Assembly (NCBI GenBank): GCA_019828595.1
Contig: JAHQRK010000012.1
Location: 2,418,001 to 2,482,000, forward strand
DNA length: 64,000 nucleotides
From: Aphanomyces cochlioides
Taxonomy: Eukaryota > Oomycota > Saprolegniomycetes > Saprolegniales > Verrucalvaceae
Direction: 5' to 3'
The translations under genes and the position numbers were made by a program. The notes under the pieces are model-generated. The model worked only from the letters and a program-made list of their open reading frames with translations. It made no database searches and had not been told where the DNA came from. Below are positions 56,714-64,000 of this stretch, piece by piece. How positions within the stretch are numbered: the stretch's first letter is position 1; every line of letters begins with the position of its first letter.

Positions 56714-58215
56714 GGCACTCATTTAATTCAACCCCCGATACAGTTTTCTATACCAAAAAAACATCCAGATAATTATCCGGAGATTCTGGGTGATAGAACA
56801 GGAAATCCGGATAGTTGAATTGGTCATCCGGATGACTTTCGAAACAACGTTGGGTTCTAGTTTAACCCCCGATTTTGGTGGCATTTCAAGATGGCAATTC
56901 ATTTTTGACGGCAGTTTTGTATAAGCATCTAATCGAACCCCCGCTTTTCTTTGCCATTCAATGTGAAGTCATTTTTTCATTTGCCATGGACAGTCTATAC
57001 GACCTGTCTGACTTGACCGATTACACCTTCAAAGTTGTCATGGAGGCAACAAATACCGAAGAAACCGCCGTAGAAATGTGTATGAAAGTAAGTTCCATCT
57101 CACGAAAACCCTCATACTAACTCATTTCTAGGTAGGATTACTACGAGATAACATGACCTGTTCGATGTGTATGTGTCCTACGTCTTTGCAAAAAGACAAG
57201 TTGCGTTGGAGATGCCGCCGAGAAGGCTGCCATGACAGCGAAATTGGCCTGCGCAGTGGCTCTCCCTTCAAGAAAACGACCCTACCCATCGCTCAGCTTG
57301 TCCGGGTCCTCTTCTACTGGGCGACTACGAAGTCGTGCCGTTCAGTAGTTGAGGACCTTGAAATATCGAACGCCACAGCGATCAAGTGGTTCAAGTACTG
57401 CCGTCAAAAGTGTTCGGAGGAAATGCGGTCATGTACTGTTAAGGTAACTGCAACAACAAATATATTTTGTATTAATTCTTGCGAGTTATTAGATTGGAGG
57501 ATATGGATCAGTTGTTGAGATCGACGAAACGTCTTTGAAAAAGAAATCCAAGTACGGTCGCGGAACTCAACATGAAGATCGATGGTTGTTTGGCGGAGTT
57601 GATCGATCCACGAAAAAGTGGTTTGGTGTTCTTACGGGCACTGATCGAACGAAAGAGACCCTTTCAAGACATATTGCCAATCATATTGCAGAAGGTATGT
57701 TTATTGAAGTCATTTTGGCCAATGAAATCAATGTTAGGGTCTCTCATTGTATCGGACAAATTTGCCTCCTACGTCTCTACGAACGAGCGCCACACGATTG
57801 CCAACAACCCAAGACTAACCCACATGCGCTATTCGCACATGTAGGTGAATCATTCGACGATCTTTGTCAACCCTGAAAATGGAGCCCACACCCAGTCCAT
57901 TGAAGGGGTGTGGGAAGTCAGGGTGAAACAGTACCTCAAGGCAATGCGAGGAGCTGAAAGCAAGCAACTGCAATCTTACTTGGATCAATTCATGTGGCGA
58001 AGTTGGTATTTCCCCTCCAACGCGACAGGTTTAATGTACTTCAAAGGCTTAGTGATTGCTATTCGTAAGCACAGTTAATACAGTCTATGTTGTATTTTCA
58101 ATTGAGTCTTGGTCATCACCATTTATCCGGATAAATATCCGGAAATATACCGGATAATTATCCGGATGTCTATTTGTATAGAAAACTGTATCGGGGGTTG
58201 AATTAAATGAGTGCC
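56714..58215 (+). mobile_element. Merlin (IS1016/IS1595-type) DNA transposon, 1502 bp
   Basis: Terminal inverted repeats start GGCACTCATTTAATTC and are near-perfect for about 60 bp (identical for the first 40, including CCCCCGATACAG, with ATTATCCGG at the inner end). The 8-bp target duplication GGACAGGG (56706-56713 and 58216-58223) is exact. Merlin elements are known for 8-9 bp duplications and an ISXO2-like transposase, which is present inside. It sits within the end of a pogo-like repeat; the uninterrupted counterpart is at about 51920. Confidence 0.93.
56986..58078 (+). pseudogene. Merlin transposase, one premature stop
   Basis: Exons 56986-57087, 57132-57443, 57493-57694 and 57738-58078 (957 nt) with clean splice sites. 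An N-terminal zinc ribbon (NMTCSMCMCPTSL...WRCRREGC) and an ISXO2-like DDE core: VEIDETSLKKKSKYGRG, WLFGGVDRSTKKWFG, LIVSDKFASYVS, VNHSTIFVNPENGAHTQSIE. The catalytic Asp of VEIDET, Asp of VSDK and Glu of SIEG are all present. The only break is a TAG at 57842-57844, directly before VNHS, where the family has Trp. The copy is otherwise intact, so inactivation is probably recent. Confidence 0.9.
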
Positions 58216-58612
58216 GGACAGGGACCCAAAAGGATGTTTCCCGCGTGCCAAACTGATCGAAGTCAGCGAATGACAAACTATCTGACCAGACCCCCTTCTC
58301 AAGTAACGGCGAACAAGTAGTTTGAAGAAAGTGCATATATTACTACACCTTTTCCCGATCGAATTGATCTTTTCTTCCGATCACTTTGGAATAAAACAAT
58401 ATAAAACGTTCGAAACAATCTGGTCTGTGACAAAGAAACGCAATTTTCCAGTACAATTTGATTTCATTCCAATCAAAGTGATTTTTATGACATGATTGAT
58501 TTTTCGAATATTGTCTTGAATCGCGTGGTGTGTCAGGAAGGAGTGGCAGAGCCCTTCACTACGATTAGAGGACCATTCGATGTTATCCCTTAACATATAA
58601 CCAACAGATTCA

Positions 58613-59140
58613 CTAAGTAGGATTTGTAGTGTGTGAGATAAGGGTGGATTTGTACTTGAGCGTGCGGATGGCTCCAGTGTGAGCATCGTTCTTCACTGGG
58701 CATGGCACAATGATCATTTTGATCGAAACGAACATCGAAGTTTCCTTGTGGTACAACTTGTCAAATTTTATATTTTTTATTGAGTCAAGGTTGATCTGAA
58801 AAAAAGTATCAGTTTGATCGGGAAAAGGTGTAGAAGTCAAATACCTCTTGAATCCTATCGGTAAGTAGAAATGACCCGACAACAATTCGATGCTGTATTG
58901 ACGAGTGTGGAAATGGGTCATTTTTCTGTACCCCTTTTGCTCACTTTGTTCCATCTGTGGTCGCCAGATGTCAAACGACATAACTGTACAGTGTAGAACT
59001 GGCTCAATCGAAACAACAAAATTTGCAAGATGGACACAATGCAGATTATGGACATCGTGAGAGATGAGTACAGCGACTTTGAAACAACAGCATGATTGAA
59101 TATTCTTGGCCACAACAAAGAGCTGGCATGAACTAATCAA
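58613..59140 (-). CDS. Hypothetical ORF in the repeat island
   Basis: The frame contains FDIWRPQMEQSEQKGYRKMT and, after a possible 49-nt intron (GTATTTGACTTC...TTTTCAG), INLDSIKNIKFDKLYHKETS. Whether the start is at 59140 is unclear, as that codon is CTG/TTG-like and upstream exons may exist. No family recognised. It may belong to the KDZ-type element to its right. Confidence 0.3.
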   Translation of the reverse strand: MISSCQLFVVAKNIQSCCCFKVAVLISHDVHNLHCVHLANFVVSIEPVLHCTVMSFDIWRPQMEQSEQKGYRKMTHFHTRQYSIELLSGHFYLPIGFKRYLTSTPFPDQTDTFFQINLDSIKNIKFDKLYHKETSMFVSIKMIIVPCPVKNDAHTGAIRTLKYKSTLISHTTNPT

Positions 59141-59267
59141 GACTACTACAACTCGATTCTTCCGCCTGTGGTGGAACTTTCAATATTACAGTACGTTGAG
59201 CAATGTAGAAACACAAAAGATGAAATGCAAGATATATTGAAAGCGTTAAAGGAATGACAGGGACGAG

Positions 59268-59492
59268 CTAGCAAGAGCAGAAAAGGCAAAGATGGCCGTC
59301 ATTGCACGGGACTTCATCCCATAGGCCTTGTTGCATTTGACTGATTAGATGATTTACAGCAACCCAGTCACTGTGTCTTTTCCCATATCGTTTGCAGTCT
59401 TCAATGACATAAGCGACACGTCTGGAGTTTATGTCGGACATGTAGTGCTTCAGGAAAAAATTGACTCTGGTCATATTGTCGATTTGGTACAA
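59268..59492 (-). CDS. Hypothetical ORF fragment
   Basis: TRVNFFLKHYMSDINSRRVA and KRYGKRHSDWVAVNHLISQM look coding; the end is CNDGHLCLFCSC. No ATG-defined start is evident (the frame is open upstream to about 59520). Possibly an internal exon of a transposon gene. On its right, 59540-59610 holds a cluster of CCAAT/ATTGG boxes. Confidence 0.3.
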   Translation of the reverse strand: MYQIDNMTRVNFFLKHYMSDINSRRVAYVIEDCKRYGKRHSDWVAVNHLISQMQQGLWDEVPCNDGHLCLFCSC

Positions 59493-60087
59493 ATTTCCAC
59501 TTCCTGCGCAATCGAATCACGCCAGTCGAATCGCGCCGCCAATCGATCACGCATATGATTGGATAAAAAGACATTATGAATTGATTTGATTGGTCAATTA
59601 TAAAGAACAATGTCCTGAACATCGATCATGCTCCTTTGTCCACGCTCGTCCGTTCATGCAGACAGACGAGATGATTCAAATTACTCTTAAGGAAGCCGCG
59701 TGGAGCGTGTGACGCAAGATACGGCTGTTTCGACTGAGCAAAATGCTCACTAACTTCTCAACATGTACGATTTCACAAATCCTGGATGAAATAGTGGGTT
59801 AAAAGAGACAACGCATTGGATTTTGCTCGTCACAACGATGAATAATGCTTAAAATTGATGATAAGTAATAGTAGAGCTTGGACGGACCCGCTTTAAAGAA
59901 GCTTATCGCCATATTCTCCCTCTGGCGCGGTTGAAGGCTTCATTGTGCTGAAATTGAGAAATCACGCAAAGAATAGAAATTTACAGCAAAAGCACAATAT
60001 AACCAGCACTACTTACGATGGGTTTAAGCGATTTATTGTACACTTCACATAAAACTGTGGTGAGAAGCGCGTATTGAGGAGAATTGT

Positions 60088-62412
60088 CTACTCGACTATT
60101 CGATAGCCACTATTCTTTGAGTTAGTCAGTGTACATAATCGCGACGACCTAGAGCAATTGACATGGTAGTGGTAGTGAAATCTGTCGATGAAAAAATGCA
60201 AATTTCGAAAGAGATATGGCTCTCTCTTCTGGCAGTTGTATGGATATTACAAGCGTTGTCGAATATTACAATTCGTTTTCCTTTTGTATTTTTCCACCGC
60301 GTGCCTAAAACCTTAAAGGGATGTAGAGGTGATTCATGGTCAAACAGCAGCATAAAACCAAGACAGACACCATGAGGACAGACTAAATGAAGAATATCAG
60401 ATAATATTGAGCATGTTTGGTACAAATTTTGTCCTCATTAGTGTCGGACATATATCTTCTTCATGGACGAATACAAAGCGCCTCTGGAAACCACGAGGAT
60501 AATTTTTCGTCATGTATCAACTCATTGAGAGGCTCGTGAGCTGATCGAATTTCACATTGAGACAGTCGCTCAAGGTATGTTGTAAAGTAAATTAGAGTTG
60601 TAGGATCGGGGTAATTGGAATCCACAAAGTATGAGTGACATCGGATAACAAATTGGTCTTCAGGAGGGTCTTGGCCATTACAGGCATGCATGAAAACAAT
60701 GTACTGGTATCATTGGGATTAAGCTTTCTATTTTCAATGAGATTCATGATTGTCGAATGCATCAATTCAGGGTACATGTCGAATTAACCCATTTTGTACA
60801 CAAGAGGCTGAGGATAAATCATATAGAAAATCAGACCAAACACAATGACAATGCTCAATTGAGCCACCATTTGAGATTGTATCGATGAAAAGCCTCATGA
60901 ATGGTGCGTGTTGACTGAGGGAGTCGAGCAATTGTGAAATATCAAAAGGGGTGATAGCATGAACCAATTCGACTGAGCTACGTTTTTGAAGGCGTGCGTA
61001 TGATCTCAGTAGTTTTCTCGTCCGATGGCAACGAATAAAAATGTTATCCAAAATTTCTACACCACCTGCAAGCGTGTCAACGCAAGGTATTGCGTTTTCT
61101 TCACCAGAAAGTCCTGCTCTGCATGCAACCTTTGTACCATCACCTATCAATATTGGTGCAGTGTCGAGATTGCCACAATGCGGACAAGCAAATGATTGAA
61201 CAAAGTTGATTCTAGCACTTCATCATGGTCAAATACACTAGAAATTTTCTGTTTCAATACCTGTCTAAAATTTTCCAGCATGCTTTTCTAAAGAGGGGCC
61301 ATGAGCAGAAATGGATTGAAAGCATGCTAAATTGTTGCCTGAAAATGCGCCACGAGCCACGGAGAGTAGTTGGACCAACAATTAGATTAAGTCGAATGAT
61401 GTTGCATAGTAAAAAGGCAAAGTAATGGTTTGGTGCTACTAGAAGAAGACTATGCTTTTCACCACTGGCAGCCAAACTTTTTGTACAATTTGGATTCAAG
61501 CATCGGTAAAATTTAGTTTGGACTTGAATACACGATGTCATATCATATATGTGGGCTTTCGCCGTGCTACCACTTTCAATGTCGAAATCATTGCCACACT
61601 CACATGGAACTGGGCCAAGTTCCTCAATAGTAAATTCTTGAGATGTCAGATCTGAAATACATTTAAACCCTCTAGCTTTAATTGCGTTTATCATCTCCAA
61701 TGCAGTTGTGGGCAAACTGACTGGGCTTGTGACACAATTTTCTTCATTGCTATCTCCAGCTTCCGACGCTTTACAAAAGTCAGGATCCCCAAAAAATATC
61801 TCCTTGACTAGCATACCAGTTTGCCGAATGTTTGCACAATTTTGAAGCATGACAAAAAAGACATTTGACTTCCTTCTTGCTGACCGCAACAAGCACTGAT
61901 CTGTCGAACGGATCAGCGGCAGAGCAAGCACTTAAATAGACAGTAGATTTATCTTGTTCTTGAATGATAAACTGAATTCCAGGGGCAATGCCATCGAATG
62001 TGGCCTCCAACGGTCTCTCTTGATTTATCAAGAGTGATTTCAATGCAGCTACATGTGTACATTCAAACTTATCTTGGTTGCAGTCTACAAATATTGAAGC
62101 AGCACGTAAATGTGACACCTCGTACGATTTATCGAGAATGAGGCGTGACCTGGAATTTTTTCCTGATGAGCAATGGGAACACCAGTAAATCTCAACGGGA
62201 ATGTCATAACTTTGAACCAGTCCACGATATACGTGCACTTGTCGACTGTAATATACACGACTAAATGCATCATTGCAATTTGGTAGGATATACAATTTTC
62301 CTAAGCAACTAGTTAGAATGAGTTGAAACATACAAGTAAACCAGGAAACAAATTGACATGTGACTTTGTTGCTGATAATAGTAGTAAGTATCGTGAATCC
62401 GTTGTGAACCAT
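60088..62412 (-). pseudogene. KDZ-type transposase with CxC cysteine clusters, decayed
   Basis: Order on the minus strand: VEIYWCSHCSSGKNSRSRLI and EVKCLFCHASKLCKHSANWY (cysteine clusters), PVPCECGNDFDIESG...FYRCLNPNCTKS, then the catalytic region RIVIFDNACNIHTTARRES and FIDRFHYHYHVNCS. The pairing of an 'IV-D-ACN(L)H' motif with a DRFHxxxHxxCS motif is typical of KDZ (Kyakuja-Dileera-Zisupton) transposases, whose N-termini carry CxC-type clusters. At least three frame changes occur (near 61850, 61200 and 60197, the last at a T-run), so it is inactive as read. Element ends were not found. Confidence 0.65.
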
Positions 62413-63515
62413 GAATCGTTATTGGTATCTGTATGGCACGATATATATTCGTACGCAGAGTCAGAGCTGAAAAAATAGTCATCACTCTCATTGCTTCTCT
62501 GCCTGACGAATTATATCTCGAGCCAACAGCGAACGTCTGGTCTGCCTCTGACCCTGTATGCATGGAATTATCTCTACCCATATCAAGTCCTACAGAGATA
62601 CTAGTATGTGAGAATATTTAAGTTGTTGATTCTGCACGTGTATCTGCCTCCAAACGTTTATGAGTGGAAAACATCTGTCGTTGTGCCTTGTATTGGGTGG
62701 CCAGACTATCCCTAAAGAGTTTTCTCGCTCTCGAGTAAATAGTATCCGAGTGACTGTGGGCACTACAAGAACAAGAGCATTGGGAACAACGATTCCATGG
62801 GCACGCATGTATGGGTTGTCTTGTCCTACATCCTGTATAACTAGTTTAAAGTGTAATAGTGACTTAGATTTCACAATGTACAGTGTAGTGAAAGGAGATT
62901 CTCGGCTTGAAATTCATTTGCCGACCCACAAGGAGATCTGGAGGATCCTTCTCTCGTCGTTTGATCGTTCGAGCTTCTAAACATTATGTGTCCTGTGCAG
63001 CAAAGCAAGCGCACCAGTCAACCTTAGCTTTTAGATAGTTCTTTCTTGACGATGCCCACAGAGCAATCAAATTCGCAGCAAGGGAAAATACGACTTTTCA
63101 CGCCAGCGGCTTCAGTTATATTCTAGTGTTTGGCACCTCCACTGTAATAAATTACACTGTACTTCCTCTATTCGTCACATTGAATCGCTACTTAGGTTTG
63201 CCCGATTTATTTGTTTTGCTGCATATGTGTTTTCTCGAACACAGCTCAATATCCATTTCACTTACTTTCATCCTTAGGCCGAGCTGTTAGAGTCGTCGAC
63301 TTAAAACATCTCGTTAATGGCTGCTCGACAAACTTGGACACATTCTTCTTTTTGCCAAGTTTTTGGGTCAGTCCACTGCACGAAATTATAGCCATTTTAT
63401 GATCAGCAGTTGTTGGTCCCGAGATGGCTCAGCCAATAAGAACTCTCTCGACTGATGGAAGTCACTATACAAACTCTCATATAGTTCAGAGTACTACTGT
63501 GCCGAATTTTTACGG
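62413..63515. other. Unassigned, AT-rich stretch to the duplication
   Basis: Short frames exist on both strands (for example 62590-62874 minus, PNALVLVVPTVTRILFTRER) but none is convincing alone; the minus frame could be the 5' part of the KDZ gene. A CTATACAAAC motif similar to the GTATACAAA repeats lies near 63465, and an AGCCAATAAG CCAAT box near 63430. Confidence 0.4.
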
Positions 63516-63595
63516 AAAGGCCGCCTTGAAACACCAAGTCGAATGTATCGTCCAAGAAATGCTCCTGCCTGGACTGAACAACCTCGAGCTCCCGT
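63516..63595 (+). pseudogene. Fragment of PGM2 last exon (duplicate)
   Basis: Identical to 41195-41274: the end of the mutase ([20 protein letters not shown]) with its stop. The preceding sequence is unrelated, so the breakpoint is at 63516 inside the coding region. Confidence 0.95.
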
Positions 63596-63621
63596 AATAA
63601 TGATCTTGTCTTTTAATAAGC

Positions 63622-64000
63622 CTACAATGCCTGGATCTTACTCAAAACGTCAGCTTCGACCAGAGTCATGCTTTGGTTGAATGCATCACTGCCGACCATC
63701 TGCGCGCATTTGTTCAGTTGTGCGCAGACATATTGCTTGATGTAGGGAATGGTTGGCGGAAGGAACTTTGACTTTTGAGCGACGAGGAGGCTGCGGCGGG
63801 CTCCAGTCGGTGTTTCTTCATCATTGACTTCGAGAGGATCGACCTCACCTAGCACATCAACAACTGCCTCAAGGATAAGACCCATGCGCTCCAAGACGGC
63901 GTTGGAGAGGGTGAGGAATGTGCACATGGAGCAAACCCAAATTCGCCGTTTCGCAGGACCAACTGCTGAGAAAGCCATCGAGAAGAAGAGCTGCAAGAGT
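63622..64000 (-). CDS. Importin-11-like C-terminus, second copy, cut by the window
   Basis: Same protein end as at 41301 (PYIKQYVCAQLNKCAQMVGS), with one residue changed (Gly for Arg in PT-ARRS). Unlike the left copy it may continue into the full gene to the right; this cannot be seen here. Confidence 0.5.
   Translation of the reverse strand, partial: LLQLFFSMAFSAVGPAKRRIWVCSMCTFLTLSNAVLERMGLILEAVVDVLGEVDPLEVNDEETPTGARRSLLVAQKSKFLPPTIPYIKQYVCAQLNKCAQMVGSDAFNQSMTLVEADVLSKIQAL

Larger units (their letters stand above)
63516..64000. repeat. Right copy of the 485-bp direct duplication
   Basis: Colinear with 41195-41679 with a constant offset of 22,321 and one substitution (63804). Continues past the window. 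Confidence 0.95.

Overview
The window looks like nuclear DNA of an oomycete, most likely a saprolegnian such as Aphanomyces. Grounds: genes broken by many very small GT-AG introns (37-53 nt, often ending in CTAG or TGTAG), FYVE/START-type and TRAF-finger proteins, a Crinkler (CRN) gene with the LYLxLK-type motif, and PIF/Harbinger, KDZ, pogo, piggyBac and Merlin transposases together. Genus is inference. Splice models below were read by eye; where exon lengths are summed, the total is divisible by three.

1-24.3 kb is compact and gene-rich: a C2H2 finger protein (partial), a coiled-coil protein, a PH+NTF2-like fusion, a large helical protein (possibly SAPS-like), a BED-finger protein, MCM3, uncharacterised genes, a START/FYVE-like protein, a Ggc1-like mitochondrial GTP/GDP carrier, an ERMP1-type M28 metallopeptidase and a DUF2431/BMT5-like methyltransferase. 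Many neighbours are convergent with gaps below 10 bp, and several intergenic stretches carry CCAAT boxes or TTATCCGGATAA palindromes.

24.4-27.8 kb is a local cluster of two short lineage-specific coiled-coil families (A and B), arranged as divergent B/A pairs, one pair inverted, with copies in several stages of decay. 27.9-41.3 kb returns to genes: an Uma2-like nuclease-fold gene, a long TRAF-finger/lectin-like mosaic, an SLC25A44-type carrier, a MULE-derived SWIM-finger protein with many introns, a protein built from repeated 'GD' beta modules, and a phosphoglucomutase/phosphopentomutase (PGM2 type).

41.3-63.5 kb is a repeat island. It opens with a truncated importin-11-like C-terminus, then a decayed Crinkler, a dead piggyBac, a full-length but defective Ty1/copia element (LTRs, 5-bp target duplication, apparent half-tRNA-Asn primer site), a 246-bp MITE, two copies of a pogo-like element (one split by a Merlin transposon with an 8-bp target duplication), Harbinger remnants and a KDZ-type transposase remnant. 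At 63,516 a 485-bp near-perfect copy (one mismatch) of 41,195-41,679 begins, so the island is flanked by direct repeats of the PGM/importin junction. No tRNA, rRNA or CRISPR was seen.
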